The position numbers were made by a program, and so were the translations under genes. The notes under the pieces are model-generated. The model did no database searches and was not told the origin of the DNA. It saw nothing but the letters and a program-made list of their open reading frames with translations. Positions 1 through 15,900 of a stretch of 64,000 bases of DNA are shown in pieces. Every line of letters starts with the position of its first letter. The stretch's first letter is position 1. This stretch comes from Dipetalonema caudispina (Eukaryota > Nematoda > Chromadorea > Rhabditida > Onchocercidae). The stretch spans positions 62,001 through 126,000 of the forward strand of contig JABVXV010000006.1 in NCBI GenBank assembly GCA_013365325.1. Direction: 5' to 3'.

Positions 1-269
1 TTGATGTGATATCGCTTAATTTACATGAAATGCGAGGGAATGAATTTTTTCAAAAATACTTGCATTTAGTTAGCATTAAACCGAAATCAGCGGAAAACTA
101 CGATTTCCTTTATATAGCTTCTTAAATGTATGAAACACATCGAATTTCTATTACCTTCTCTATCACTATTGCCATAATAATTTGTTATCATTGATCAAAT
201 ACATTTTTCAATTTATTCTGAAGATTTTTTCCAAATAAATTTCGAATATTCATCACGAAAACTTTTTAG

Positions 270-3200
270 GCTCGATGCGAACTACATTCTGGACTGAAAG
301 TATCCATGGTATCCATTAATGCTAGCAACAATTATTGGGGCACAACTAATCAACAAGAAGTCATTTTTTAGTTCTTACTCTGAAGAAGATAAGACGTTGT
401 AAATTTGTTCGAAGTTTGAGATGCTACTTTTAGTGTCTTTTTTTCTACACGAGTGGAAAGAATTAATTCAGCACATTTCCGATGAATATTTTTTAATTTA
501 CTGAACTTCATTTGCTATTATCAGATAATGAGTCGAATTTGTGATAACCAAAATGACAAAGCGTTAATCCCATTGATTGTGACACCATTCTTGAATGTTA
601 CACCTACAAAATTATCAACGATTATCACCAAGCGATCAGGAAGTTCTTCTTTGAAAGTGTATGCTACTTTTTTGTTTACCATGCAAAATTAGACCTTCTC
701 CTTTTCGAGAGATATTTACATATAATGAACAAATGTAAAGTATTCAAAGGCAATAACGTCTAAATGTAGTAAAATCACCGAAATTTCAATTTTCCAACTG
801 ATCAGATAAATTTAGATTTACCACATCGTTGATAATAGAAAAAGATGAAGTTGCAGTTTTTCATGAGGGATCTTTGTTGCAATTTAAACCAAATCATGGA
901 ATCATCGTTTTTGGTTAGTCACTCATTCATAAAATTAAAAGAAAAAAAAAGCCGCATAATCCTTCTCGTCGTATATTATGGAATAACTCTCAAGTCGGCT
1001 AAAAAGAAGTTAGAGAAAATTTAATTATTTTAATGTCTACTAAAATTGGCACATTGAATAATAATTGAAAGAATATATCATCAAATTTCAATAAAAAATT
1101 TAGGTGCTCTACATTTGCTAGGCCAACAAGATAATCCAATTTTATTAAAAAGTTCTGATTATGCACCATGGCTTGGAATTATTCTCAACCACGGTATGTT
1201 TTTTTGAATTGTTTAAATAGAGATTTTTTTTTTTTTGTTTTCATTTTTGCTGATTTTTTTTTTCGTAAATTTCGTAGATTCTGAAAATTTTACTAAAAAT
1301 ATTTAGTTGTAATTGGCATACAACATAGACCAAATAATACGTTATTCTGTTTTTTTTTTTTTTTTTTTTTTTTCTATGTTTTATACTTTGCGTTGAAGTT
1401 TAAAACAAGTAGAAATTGGCTGAAAATAAAATCTCAGTGGAAGTTTCATATTAGTATCATCACTAATTGTTATTGACATAATTATGGAGATCATAGCATC
1501 AATTTTTACTGATTTCGGTTTCCTTTGAATTTATAAGTTGAGGTCAATACACACACATAAAAAGCATTGTTGAATTCATTCTTATGCTTGTCCTAAATTA
1601 GCTAAATGATCATAGCAAATTACATGTGAGAATGTTTTTACCTTGATTTCTAGGCGGTATTATCCATGCAAATCATTGCATTCTGGAAAATGCAGTAATT
1701 GGGTTAAATGTTAGTTCATCAAATGTATCAATTAGAAATATGCGGATCATACGACCGATCTCTTGTGGTGTTTTGATTACAACAATATACAACGGTATTT
1801 TTGATATGGGTGGATCAGTCATCTTGCAATCACACAGGAATGGTATCCAAATCCTGAAACGTCAGAAACAGGATAATCTTCTTCTCAGGTTGGTAATTTT
1901 CAACTTGCTCAAATTCGATTAGAAAGCCTATGTCTTTTTGCGTTTAAGAAACTATATATGCATTTAACAAATTGATTTTGTTTTTTCAACAGCTAAATTA
2001 CTTTTTGGAACCAAATTAATTTTGTTTTACGAATAAAAATCCCAGTGGTTTAAAATTACATTGTGTTTCAGGAATGCTCTAATAATGAATTGTACCGAGT
2101 CGGGAATAGATTTTGTAGAACCAGCTGGCAAAATAACGCTACAAAATATTATGGTAGATCAATTGCATTTTTAAAATTAAGATTTTTCAAGTTGACCTAA
2201 TCCTTTATCCAATATTTTCAATTTGTTTGATTGTTTATATTTTATTGTTAAAATATAAATAAGTTTTTAGACTATCAAGTCAAAGACAAAACTACTGGAT
2301 AAATTTTTGAAAATTAGATATGGAATTTTTTTAAAAAATCAAATTTTAGTTGGAAAATAGTGGCTCCTACGGAATTCTTCTTGCTCAGAGGGAAGAGGAC
2401 GAATTGAATTCGATTGTTCTGAGCAATCTGACAATCTGTAAACAAGAACGAGGCAGTGGTGGTATCCTACTCAATTTAAAATCCTATTATTCACTTCATC
2501 TAAATTCCTCAAATTTCATTTCGAATATGCTTCCATCTGTTACTATATTCTCAAAGGTTAGCTTCATTTGTAAGCAATGATAAAAACAGAAGTACCACTG
2601 GTCACTTTATATAAAACAATTCATCATTTTAGTGTATAGTAAATGAAAAAATGCGAAGGATACCGCAAATATTAATTGAAAAGAATCGTTTCTTAAAAAA
2701 TGATAATTTGGCAATGCGTATAACATTGGAAGGTTGTGAGAATACAAAAATACGCCGAAATACTTTCATCAAAAACAATGCAGATGGACGAAAAGGGGTG
2801 CTGACCATTCATGTATCGCCACAGGTTCAATTTTATTTTCATTTTTCTATTTTTTCCTAAATCATTCATATTTTCCATTGCTTCAATTCAATTTCATATG
2901 CAGGAGAATATACAGCCTGGTCAAGCAGTTGATATTACCCAAAATATATTTGTGGAAAATAAAGGAGAATGGTCATTATATGCTTCGGCAACAAATATGA
3001 ATCCATTCAATGGTACTATCCATAATAATCATTTCAACAGGAATCAAAATTATCGTGATTCGTTAATCGTTACCACTCCTCATTTTCACATGATTGATAA
3101 CGAATTCGAGCAATTTAAGATAAATAACAAGCATACATACAAAGAAGTGAGTTACAGTATTGATAATGCGCTAATGTCTTATCTGTCAGTAAGAATTTAA

Positions 3201-3900
3201 CAAACATATTTGTAACTTTTGCCAGTAAGAAGTTCCAGGAATTTAGCAGTAAATTAATGAAAGAATAAGTTAGTAATGCATGCTTGAAATTTGCATAATT
3301 TTTGCGAAATCAATAGAATTTTTGTGTGCCCTTCATAATAAATAATTTACAAAGATGAAAATTTAAGCGATTTTAATTCATGTCATTACTTATGGTATTG
3401 CTTCAGTCATTCGTGAATAACTACACAATACGATATTAACGATTTCCAAATAAGCCTTGCGAATTAGAGGGCAAAATTTACTAGAATAAATGATGGAAAA
3501 TGACTAGCTATGAAGCAAAGTAACAAAAAGATTGGATTAGGCAGGATCGGGTAAAAATCAGGCCTCAAGCATTGAAGTGAAAATCTTTACATTCCCTGCA
3601 TTCCTAATTTTGTTTCTAGCCTGAAAAAAATGAACCATTAATGAAGGGAATTTTGGCCAAGAGGTTTATTCTTTCTGTCCTATCTTTGTTTCGACTTCAC
3701 AATCATATAAAAGAAGGGATTTCCCCCGACATATACCAGCATGAATTCGAGATAACTCATTCGACAGTAATAATTTTATTTCTTGTTTAATTAGAATTCG
3801 TGTCGTCATTAAAGTAATCTTTAGGCACTGAATGCTGTTGAGAACAATTGGGTGAATGATAATATGTTCAGTGAAGGAGAAAACGTTTTGGAGTTGAAAG
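270..3900 (+). other. Right-handed parallel beta-helix region of the giant protein
   Basis: About the first 495 modelled residues. They carry short beta-strand periods rich in Asn, Ile and Val, such as SNNYWGTTNQ, NHCILENAVIGLNVSSS, IEKNRFLKN, HNNHFNRN and VENNWVNDN. Repeated NN/NxF turns with solvent-inaccessible Ile/Val positions are typical of PbH1-type beta-helices, including the NYWG corner motif. The fold call comes from this pattern, not from a profile search. Confidence 0.65.
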
Positions 3901-6900
3901 GTTAGAATCTTCTTTCTTCACGTTAAATGACATCTTAAATTCTAAAGATTGAGTTAAATTAAAATTTTCTACTTCAAACGATGGATTTTTTTTTTCACGT
4001 AGTTCATGTTGAGATAAATTTTTGTAACTTTTGTTAGCTTTTATCATTTTTAAATTATTTAAATTTAATTCTGAATTTTTCGAATATTGTTAAAAAATTT
4101 CAAAACGATTACTCTCTCACCTATATGAATAGCATTTCATTGAATTAAAAAAAGAAATATTTCAATGTAGGACTAGCACAAATTAATTCGATTAGCCGAA
4201 AACGAGCAGCTGAAAATTGTTTGGCTGTTTCGAATTGCTCTAACAATGGACAATGTATTGGTAAGGAGCACATTTAGTATGCTATCTTTTTAATGTTTGC
4301 AAAAATTTATCATTTTTTTAAATTATTATTGTAACAAACTAATGATTATAATATTACCTATTAATTAATCATTGAATGATTACAAGCTTTGGAATTCCTC
4401 TTAAACTGCTTTGATTTACAAATTTTCAACTTCATAAAATTTTTCTTGTCATAAAGTTTGTTGTTTCACGGACAAGAATTGTTGTAAAGGTTTGTTTTGA
4501 TAATAGTAGATGTCATAATACACTTTGGTGGGGTTGTGATAATTTGTTTTGGAAATGACCTTTTTACCCAATGGCTCTTCTTAGGAGAGATCCTTTGTTC
4601 GAGGATTATTCTTCTTGGAGGAGATCTTCCTTCTGTAGAAAGCTTTTTTCTCAACCTATAATATAATACATACGTGGGCTAATTGTGGCGTGAACGTGTT
4701 AAAATACTGTTGGATACGGGGGTAGACATGGAAATAGGGTCACGGACGTATAAATAAGGTTATGCTGATTTACGGTTAATGACAATGGACTTCCACATTG
4801 TGTCACAATCATAAATATCCTAAACAAAGGTAAGGATAAGCTAAATGTTACAATGGTAAACAAAGGTGAGAACATCCTTGACCTTATGATATTCATTTAA
4901 AAACAATTTATAAGATGAATTAGTCCAATGAAGAGTTAAAACACAAATCATTACAATTATTTTGACATGAATTATTTTCATTTTTTGCGACACTTCTCAC
5001 ATTTCAGGCTTAAATGTTTGCCAATGTAATGTAGGATATGCAGGGCCTGATTGTGCGCAAATATCGTGCTCAGCATTAAGAAATTGCTCAAAAAATGGTT
5101 ATTGCATAGCACCAAATATTTGCAAGTGCTTTGATGGGTGGAAACGTCAAGACTGTTCAGAGCCAACTTGTCATTTGGTAAATAATTGCACTGGGCATGG
5201 TACTTGCGTATCACTCAATGAATGTGATTGTGAGCCTATGTTCAAAGGTTGATAACTTTTCTATCTTGAACAACTTCAGATATTCTAATACTTTGATAAA
5301 GACAGAAGTGCCGGATCAGAAAGTGATAATGAAAATTGTTCCATCAATTAATTTTTAATGCAATTAAAATAATTAGTACAACCGAGGGAACAAATGATGC
5401 AAATCTTTTTACGGAAATGATAAAAATTTTTAGGTGTTGACTGCAGCAAACGGATTACGAATTGTTCAAATACAAGTTGTAATAATCATGGCTTATGTGT
5501 CAACAATGAATGTGTTTGTGAAACTGGTTGGGCAGGATCATTTTGCTCAAAAGCCTTATGTGATCAATTAAATAACTGTTCCGGTTCCGGTACCTGCGTC
5601 CGTCCTCAGATGTGCGAATGTTTTAATGGATTTACTGGTGATGACTGCTCGATTTGTGAGGGTCCAACTTGTGACCTCTGCGATGCCAAATGTATTCACG
5701 GACGTTGTAACTCGAATACAAGGTTTATCATTTTCATATTACTGATCTGCTTTTCTGATATCATACTGAAGTGTAAACTTGGATATACGTTTTGTATTCT
5801 ATTATCGCACTAATGATAATCAGATCAATTCACTAACACAAAAAGCTTGTAATCGATGAGTTCATTTTTTTTTTACACAATTTACCTGCATGAGATGATG
5901 ATGATAGGAAAGCTTACTGCATTTTAATCAAAAAAGAGCATTTTGCATAATCCCAATGAATAGATTGAAGAATATAAGCAGTTACTCATTCAAAAAAGTT
6001 TATAGAAAATTAAACGAAATTTAATTAATTCTCTCCATACTGAGAACAAAAAGCTAATGGGGAAAAATTCTTGAAGAGTGGGAGGAAGGAAATTTAGATT
6101 AAGCATTAAAATTAGAAAGTAAACTATAAAGATCTGTGTAAAACATAGTAGCCTTACATTTGTGAAAATATTAAAAATGAAAAATTGGTATACGAAACAT
6201 CAACAATATGCAAATAAAACAATAAAAGTTTTTGTTTTATGGAAGAAATGATGAAAAAGTTGTGATATCTATTTGAAATTACACTGTTCTTTTGTTCGCT
6301 AATTCTTTGAATATTCGAAAAATTTGACAATTTTTTAGAACTTGCATATGTCGTGGTGGTTGGACCGGTCCAAACTGCGACAGTTGCGCTATTGAGAAAT
6401 GTGATGTAATGTCAGTTGTGTTATACGTTTTACCAACAGCCGCTGGAATTCATCAAAAGGACACGAATATTTTAGTTTACGGCAATGATTTACCTTTGTA
6501 AGTATGAGTTTAAGTCTTCTTTTTAGAAGGTTTGGAAAAATAATACGAAAAGTAGAATAGATTTTATTTTTGGAAACATTTACAGAATAGAAACACTAAA
6601 AGAAACTTTAAAATGCATCAAAAAACTGATACACAAGCTTCTCTTAATTTTTATAAATTACTGAATATTTTTCATACTTTTAAATATCCTAAAATTTCCG
6701 GAAAATTCGTAGCAATTACATCTTCTTAGAATTTAATTTCAACCTCGATGTTGTAGTTAATTGTTTCGTAAATTTATAGAATGAAAATTTTCACTATTAA
6801 ATAAACTTTCTAAAATTAGAATGAAGTCACAGGAAAGAATCACGTTTTCAGCGTACCATCAAAGCGTTACACGTGTTTATACGGTAGTACAGCGTCCGAT

Positions 6901-9900
6901 GGTTTCTATATTTCATCATCATTAGTACGTTGTACAATTCCGAGTTCAGCCTTGCCAGGCCGTTATCTATTCAATATCATTCCGTATGGTTCTGATAAAG
7001 CTGTTCCTTTTCTTGATAAACGTTTGGTGAGTAATAATTTAATTTTATGCTAATCATTGTAATACTTGGCATAAGTTTAGCCTAATAGTGATAATGGGAA
7101 TGACTAATTAATCAATGCTTAATGTAGCGGTAGAAAGCGCTTAAATAGTAACATTTGAATATATTTCAGTTTACTTACTTCTGGTGAAGTTTAGACATTT
7201 GTTTAAATATTTCTATTTTCAGATCCATTTCACTTTATACAATGAATGTAGTCAAACAGACTGCAAAGGCTACTGTATAGGAGCAGTTTGTGTATGCCCG
7301 GTAGATCACGATGGCGCATTTTGTGAGCAGGTGACGATTTGAAATGAATGCTCTCAACTACAGCTTAGGGTTTGCTAAGTTGTCTGAGTTAAATTTTTAA
7401 AAATTAAATCTTTAAAAGTTCTCTCTAGTCACATCACTTGTATAGTGACAGCATTGTCATTCAACATTGTGATTATTATCTTATCGTAAAAAGTTTAAAG
7501 ATTTCTGTAGAAGACTAACTTAGCTTTTGCTGATCCAAATAAAAATATTTCTCAAAAAATAAGTACGATGTGTTACAGATTTGATTTACCACGCTTGTAA
7601 TCGATTATCCTATAATTCTAAAAGTTTTTTGCTTACAAATTATTTTCCAGGTAAAAATTCTACCGAAATTAGATCGTGAAATTTTGAACAATGAAAAATT
7701 GATACAAGCTGTGGAAGGCGAACCATATACTGTCAAAATACCCATTCAGGTTTGTTTAATTGCTTCTAAAAGAAATTTTGAAGATGAATTTTGACGAATT
7801 TAATGTTTGATCAAAAAATTATAAATCATTTCTTGTTATGGCTTAAATCTCTTTGGCTTTTTTATTTATTTTATTTCGAATCACATTGACTTATTTATTA
7901 CTTTGTTAGAATTATACATGAAAATAGTTTTGTTAGCCTAAAATCTCGTGAAACATCAATTTGCTTTGAATAAACTGAATATCAGAGCAAATAATTAATC
8001 TATTTTTCCTTAATCTATTTTTTTCCCGTAACATTTGAAATTTACTCAATACTAATTAAATACAATAAATTGCCATTAATCATAATCTGTTTAGTATGAG
8101 AATACGATATTCAACATTGAAACAGATGCGAATGGAATGGTAATCTATCCGAACGGTATGGTATTTTGGGCACAGCCAATCGGACGTACCAAGCCTTATA
8201 CTATAAATGTTACCGCCGCTTCGCTTATCGGTGGATGTGTAATTAGTTGGAATTTAACGGTTAAGCCGATGTATACCCCAATGATTACTAAGGTGGAAAG
8301 TGCTAATGACTCAAATATGAAATTGATTAAAGGGATCGTTAATTATAATGCAAAAGTAGGTTTCTATTTCAAATGCTAATTACTATAATGAAGAATTTGA
8401 AATTAAAGACGACATTAATTGAAAAAAAAGTTTAAAATTAAAGACAACATAATTATTTCTAAAGTTAAGAATAAATTTGTCTAATTATTCACTTGTATAT
8501 CGTGACATTTCCCACAGTGCTTTAGAAAGCTATTACAGCTTATCGGTAAGGTTCCGGTAAAAATGCTGGTTTATCAAGGTGATGAGCTGGTCGAAAATGC
8601 TACAACAATAAGTACAGCTGATGGTCACTTTGAATTTAAGCACTATCCAATCGATGAAACAATTTCAACATCAGTGGTCTGTTGCTATTTCTGTCTAGTC
8701 TGACCTTTTACCATTCTTTCCGCTCGTTTGCTTTTTATAGTTCTTTTGAACTTGTTGTATCGGATATTTTGTAATATTCCGTGTTGCGACGATGGACAGT
8801 TACTGATCATACATTTGATAAAGAAGCTCAAACGAATGTAAAGTCAGGATGAAATATAATGTAATATGAGTACCAAATAAATGTACTAATTGATCGGAAG
8901 GAGAATATTGTTAGAAATTACGGATTGTTTTTAAAATATTGTAATATGGAATTAACTACCACTGATGTTTCAGATTGTAGTGCATCCTGGCGTAGCGAAA
9001 CCTGATGCCATTACATCGTCCAATAATGTAACATGGTCTACACGTAATTTTGATATTGAATATACTCATAAAATAAAAATGAAACCAGGCGAACAAATTA
9101 ATGAAGATTATCAGCTAAAAAATAAAGGCGAAGAAGTGCTTCTGAACTGTCAGGTGGAACTGATCACACCACGCGATAAAATACAAATTGTGAAATATGA
9201 AAAGGTTTAGATCTTTGAATAGTATGTTTAGGAAGAGAAATGCCTGGGAGATTCCAAGAGATATCATCCAGTGAAAAGAATATAGGTCATACCCATTGTT
9301 AGGATAGGAAAATAGCGTAGAAAGATGGATCTGATCACTTTCTGAATGTGCAAAGAATTCCTAATTCTCAAGGCATGCTTGAAATATAATTCCGAAGGAT
9401 TTTTTTTTTTTTAATTACTGTCAACACTTATAAAACATTTAAGTTCAATTATTGCAAGCCTCTTTTTCTAAAAAAATTGTTAATTAATATTATTTCTTCT
9501 TTTTTGAAATTTTCTTTAATATTTTTTCTGAAACATTCAAATTTTTAGATAGTAAAAGGTATAGCAACGGATGAATCAAAGTCAATGAAGGTTACATTTA
9601 TTACCAGCAGTACTCTCGATGATACTACTCTTATTTTGCAATTTAAATGTATTGATACACCTAAGAAATTAATCAGGTTTGTTAATGAAGCAATAATCTA
9701 ATGAAACTGAAAAGCAACCGTGAATTGTTGATACGTCTTTTTTTTTTCTTCTTTAAAAATTAAACTTTGAAATTATTTGAAAGGTATATGGTTTGAAGAA
9801 AGTATCAAATGTGTTTTTTAATTTAATTTAATTCAGACAGCAAATAAAAGTTGATCGAGAAAGATCGATGTTTGCATCATATCCATCGGAGATACTCATT

Positions 9901-12900
9901 CCCATCCCTCCGCGAATACCGCCGAAGATTATTGCGGTTTAATTGTTTATTCAACAAATTTTGTGGAAAAAAAAAAATCTGGAATTGGACTGAAGGAGAA
10001 ATTTGTCCTTTTTTTCGATTCTGAAATTCATTTATTCTTGCTCAATTACATCATTTTTTCTCTGATCGCTCAGATAGTTCACAAAATCTCTTAGTTTCAT
10101 ATAGCTGAAGAAAATTCCAGGTTGATATTGTAAATATGGAAGGTTATCGATTTGCTACCGCACCACGAATTTCCATTCGACCTGATTACAGCCTTCTATT
10201 TCTGGTTTCTACCAAACCACCACTAGATAATGTCACGGAATTCAGTAGTCCAGAATCAATCCTTACACTCTACCTAAGTTATCGACCGCCGCCGAATGGT
10301 GCTAGAAATTGGACGATTGCTGGTGACTTGATTTTATTCGATGAAAATAAGGTGCTATTGAATTTCAGAAATTGCAAATTTTATGACTTTTAGTGTTTGA
10401 ATAAAAGTGTAGAATAGTTTCGAATATTACCATTAAATCTTTTCTATTGACAGATTTCTGTTATATTTTTTAATAACAACAATATTATCAGAAAAAAATA
10501 TTCTGTAAGTTCTGCAAATTACCATTGCAAAATTATTTCAAAGATCATAAAGCTTTAGATCTGAAACCAAGTGGATTCTTCTATGCTACTAAGATCAAAC
10601 TATTGTCGTAAAACATGTTTTTTTTTTCTCTCTCTTTTATGTTATTGCATCAAATATCTTTGCAGCAATTAATTATGGTAAAATATCGCAGCTATGCCAG
10701 TTCGGATTTGTTTGATTTTCAAATAACAGTAGTGGATGAATTGAGCGCGTTGAATCCGACTCATGTTGTTGATGATGCTGAGATAATGCTCCGAAATGAT
10801 TTACTTGGCTATGATGATAAGAGGCAAACAAAACCTGACGGTAATTAACAATTATTAAATTTCTTAAAAATTTATAATCAAAAAAGAATAGTGAAGATTT
10901 TTTGATAAGAAAAAAGATAAGTATTACTTTCATGATAATACACAATGCTGAAGAGTGACCTATTGACAATGAAATATCTTAGAGGCCTTTAGCGCATTTG
11001 TCTAATAATTCCACAATTTTTTTACATTGATAGTATTCTTTGTTGATATTTCTTTTTGGTAATAATCATATAATCTCATTCAGTTGCTTAAAATTGGCTT
11101 AAATTTTCTTGCAGAAATTGTTGTATTTCCTTCGATTATTGAAGGAACTTATCAGCTTACTGTTAAATCTCCAACTCATGTATCGGTCACAATGATCGTT
11201 CAGGTATGCCATGTCAAAGCATGAAGTTTTGTGTAATATTGTGATATGTGAAGATATTTCATGTGTCCGATTGAAACTTTCAAGCTTTGATCTACCTGAT
11301 GATTTCACTTAATTAGTAATGCTTCGAAAGACTGATTTCAGCCGTCATTAATAAATTCTTCATTAGCAGTATTTGCTCCAATTAGTTCATCTTATTCTCC
11401 AGTTGTTGAAGATGGAAGATTATCGATAGAAGAAATTGATAAGCAGCAGAAGGTAAGCTCGCTCACAAGCTTTGACCATTAAAAGATTTTAGTTTTCAAT
11501 GATATGTTAAATTTCTGGATGCTCTCATTTTTGAAATCCGAAAAGTGCATCCGACATAAATTTTTCTTTAATAACAAATTTTTATGTTAAATTTGAGTTC
11601 CTTTATCGTTCACGAAATTCTATGGTTATAACCGTTGAAATTTTTCAGAGAATAAAATTAGCTTTCTTTTTACATGAATTTTTACAGGTACCATTCCCCA
11701 AACTTCATTTTACACCGTCTACAATACGGATACCTGTAAATGGAGCAAAAGAAATGAACTTACTGATAAGCAGTGATTTGGATGGTCCAAATGGTAATGT
11801 AGCTGTTTTGCCCTCTGTTGAAATTCATGAAGAACATCTTCCATTTAGTTTTGCAACGGTTTGTTGGAATTTTATGTTTGAAAATTTACTGCAAATAGGG
11901 GAAAGCAAACAAATTTAGGAACGTAAATTGCTTAAATTGAATTTCTGAGTTGAAAAAAAAAAAGAAAAGATGTGCTCCGATCAGTTTATGCCGGAAATAA
12001 TAAAAACTCTACAGGCAGATCTTGGAAATGGACTAGGATTGGGCGATGGCTACTACATGAAGTGCAAATTATCACCTGTATCAAATCAGTCAGGAAGTGC
12101 AGCTGCATGCACAGTTTTTGCCTTACAAATTCCGTACATTTATACGGTACCAGTTTCGATGTCAAATTATGCACGAAATGTTATAATATTGGCTGATAAT
12201 AGGAATGAACAGAATGATAAAGTTCATCTCTGCGAAGGTAATCTAAATTTTCAACACTTCCAATCATTTACCTAAAAACAAATCTGACTGACTATTGGTC
12301 ACTGATACTCTTTCAAAGACTTCTTGCTTCCTGAAGTCTTAAGATTGTTGAAATCTTGTCTTGCTAAAATTCCATCGTCCATTTGAATATCTAGAAAAAC
12401 GATTTAGTTAGCTGGCTTTTCTATGTTAAATCTGTACAAATGTTATTCTTGAGCATAAAATACGAATGCTGTTACGCTTGAGGTGGCTCCTAAGGTCAAG
12501 AAAACTGACCAACTAAACAGAAGTTCAACTTCTTGTACCTTTTGTTGATTTTAGTTGGTCTACAAACTTCATCCAAAGAAACATCAATTTGGACCAAAAC
12601 TACTATCTACTGCAATTGTGCAGTGAAGACGAAGGAGCGCTGTCGTAGATTGTATATTTCGGCAACAACTTGTGGCACTGCTTGGAAATATATTCCGGAT
12701 GATACAGTATCATTGCAAACAACAGCAATGTTCATTGTAATGATAGCAGAATGTCGTATAGCTGGAGTCGATTTTTATAAAATCAAACAATTTCTTGCGT
12801 AAATTTTGCAATGATTTTAAATAGAAATAGTTCAAAAATTTGAATTTCCAAAATGAGTGCAATATTAGGAAAGGATCTATTGGTTGAATTTTTAAGTTAC

Positions 12901-15900
12901 TTTTCTCCTGATATCTCATAGTTTTTAAAAATTATGTCTATTGCAGATAGTTGCTTAAAAACAAAATTTCCACATCTCTAATTTTTGAATTGAAATAATT
13001 TTTACAGATGTGCTTCTTCACTGAATACTCATTGTCCAATATCACAGCAAAAATCTTTCACCAAAAATAGATCTTCATTGGAAAGTCAACAACGAACACA
13101 ATTTTTCGATCAGGTGATTGAATTTGAATTTTGATCAGATAAGAGTATTCTCGCATTCTTCATTTAGGTTAACATCTAATGTCGAAAATTTCACTTTTCA
13201 AAACAGAATTAGTTACAATATTTTTCAATTTTGACCCAAAACTAATCAAATGTAAACCTTTCAAGTGTGCACAAAGTTGAGCAGATTAAATTATTTTAAT
13301 TTGAAAGATTAATATTAATAGAAACTTGTCTTTTCGTTCTTATTAATTTTGTTATTCTAAAAAAAAGCCTTAAATATGCATTTTCACAAGAAATTGAAAA
13401 AGATTATGTTTTCATCTTTGAATTTCGAAAATTTCAAAATTTTAGCTTGCCGTGGTTAGCGAACATGCAGATGATATATTGCAAAAATATTTTCCGATTC
13501 TAAAAGTGTTGTCATCACAAACGGTGGATATAATCGCCTTGTATAATGTGTTTTTTGAACGACTTAATGTTAGTTTTCTTAATGTTTATGCTATCATAAA
13601 ATTATTTAAACATGCTATTATTTGTGATAAAATGAGTGATGATAATATATCTTCGATATATGTACCATTCATAAAATTTAATTTAAGGAATTAACAAAAA
13701 AGAGGAAATTTATGAGGAAGAAATTTCGGAATTCTTCTGAGTAATGTCTTTTCAGGTCTTACTGCCATTCAAATATCTCAAAGAAATTAATAACAGACAA
13801 TGGTTCGACAAATTCTTTGCTAGCATATCCGAGTCATCGGAAAATGGGCTTGCAATCAGTGAAAGTGAATTCAGAAAATTAAGAGGTAATTTTTATTTCT
13901 GAATGAGTATAGCTATTATTTTAAACATCTGATTCTTTCCTGACCTTTTTTTACTTTATTTAAGAAGAGAAAGGAGGCGCAATTTTGGCTCGTCGTTGGA
14001 ATGCTACAGTTGTTGAATGGTCTGCAGTATCAAGCCTTTCTTCAAAAACGAACCTTTCGGGAATAAAATTCACAGATGCTCGAGAATTGGTTATTAGCTC
14101 GGATCGATTAAAAACACTCACAAGACAGGTATTCCTCTTTACAAGTTCGTTAATGTACCCATTTAAATAGGCTCAAAAGATCATTATGAATGGAAGTAGT
14201 AAAAAATCGAAAATGAGATACAGATAAATTCTAGTATGGCGCCGATAATCCATTCGCGTTGCTTCACGATTACATGGGAAAATTATTGTCGTGGCCATCG
14301 AAGAATGTATCTGGTTCACAGGAAGCCTTGAGATTTGGAAATAATTATGAAGACATTTGCGCCTATGCCTATAGCCTGATAACGCCCGAACAACCATATG
14401 AAAACAGTGAATTTCATATTAGACTAAAAGTGATCAACAAAAAGGTTTGAATATCGAGCAGTCTGATACATCAATATTTGAATTAATTTCGCGTTGTAGT
14501 AACTGTGATCCATTCCTATGTATTATATTTAATGTGGAGTTATGCCATAACCAAAGAATTTTCTTATTAAATGCTTGGATGTTCTATGGAATTAAAAAAT
14601 TATTTCGAAAATTCCTTCTGATGATAGCAATCACGCTGATAGAGCGTACATCTTCCAGAAACTTCAACAGCCGAAATTTTCAAATATTTTTTGCTTTCAG
14701 AAGGAATCACTGGAATCCGTGAAAGTAACATTAGAAATGATTCGAAGTCATAGTGATACAGTACTTCGTGCTGACACAACACCTATGCAATTTCGGATTG
14801 GACCGGTTATACTGGATGGAATTGGCAGCATTGATCGTGGTTCAAAACTGCCACCAAATGCGTCATTTGTCGCAAACTGGAGCTTGAAACCGGTCAAAAA
14901 TATACGATTGATTCGTGAAGCTCAATATCAGGTATGCGACCAGAATTAGACGGTAAGAATCCGGCATCAACATAGGAAATATCACCAGAAATACTTTGAG
15001 AATTTTCATGAGCATTTGGAGATAAGCTCCAAAATGCACAATCATCACAATACCTAAAAGCTGTTTATTAATAAAAATGTTTTGGATATCATTAAAAATT
15101 AGTTACTATTGATGTAGATCACTTCATTCTACGGTTGTTTTTGAATTTTTAGTTGGAGCTTTTCAATTATCAGATTTTGCAATTTAATAAACCACTGCAA
15201 CTTTTTCACTCAGCACTAATACTTCTACGAAAATCCAAAAAAAGAAATTCATATCATATTTAATAGCAGTTCCTTGATTGATTTCATTCCAGCCAATTCT
15301 GATTTTAAAATTTACGCAAAGTGGTCGAAGAAGTGTACAACGAATAGCAACACAGACGGTGATATTTCGACCTCGACCATCGTTGAAAATTTACTACTTT
15401 ATCTCAAACGCAACACGTTCGGGAAATATGAAAAGCACAAATACTTCTTTGCCTACGTTTAATGTAATGGTAGCTTTTATGAACACAGGGTACGTTATAT
15501 TTTGGACATATTTTAAAGTGGTGGATACGTTGCACACTATGATATCGCAGGCATAAATTAACCAATTCGCTTCCTTCATCTTTTATCCCACCATTTTAGT
15601 GTAATTGAGAATGGTGCAAACCGAAAAGATAAGCGAAATTTTTAATAACCTAAATCGTCAATGACTTATTATCATGTGAATAAAAGTAGCCTGATGCTTG
15701 TTTTTTTTTTTTTCAGAAGATCGGTCTTTACCGATATACTCAAATGCAAATGTGATATTAGGAAGTAATAGTAATATACTGAGTGTTAAATAATTATGAA
15801 TAAATCATTAATTTTAATTCAAGAGATAATTAAGATCTTGAAGTTATGAGAGTTGGACATATGTTCAAGCAATCAAAATAGTTTGAAATTTTCGAACAAT

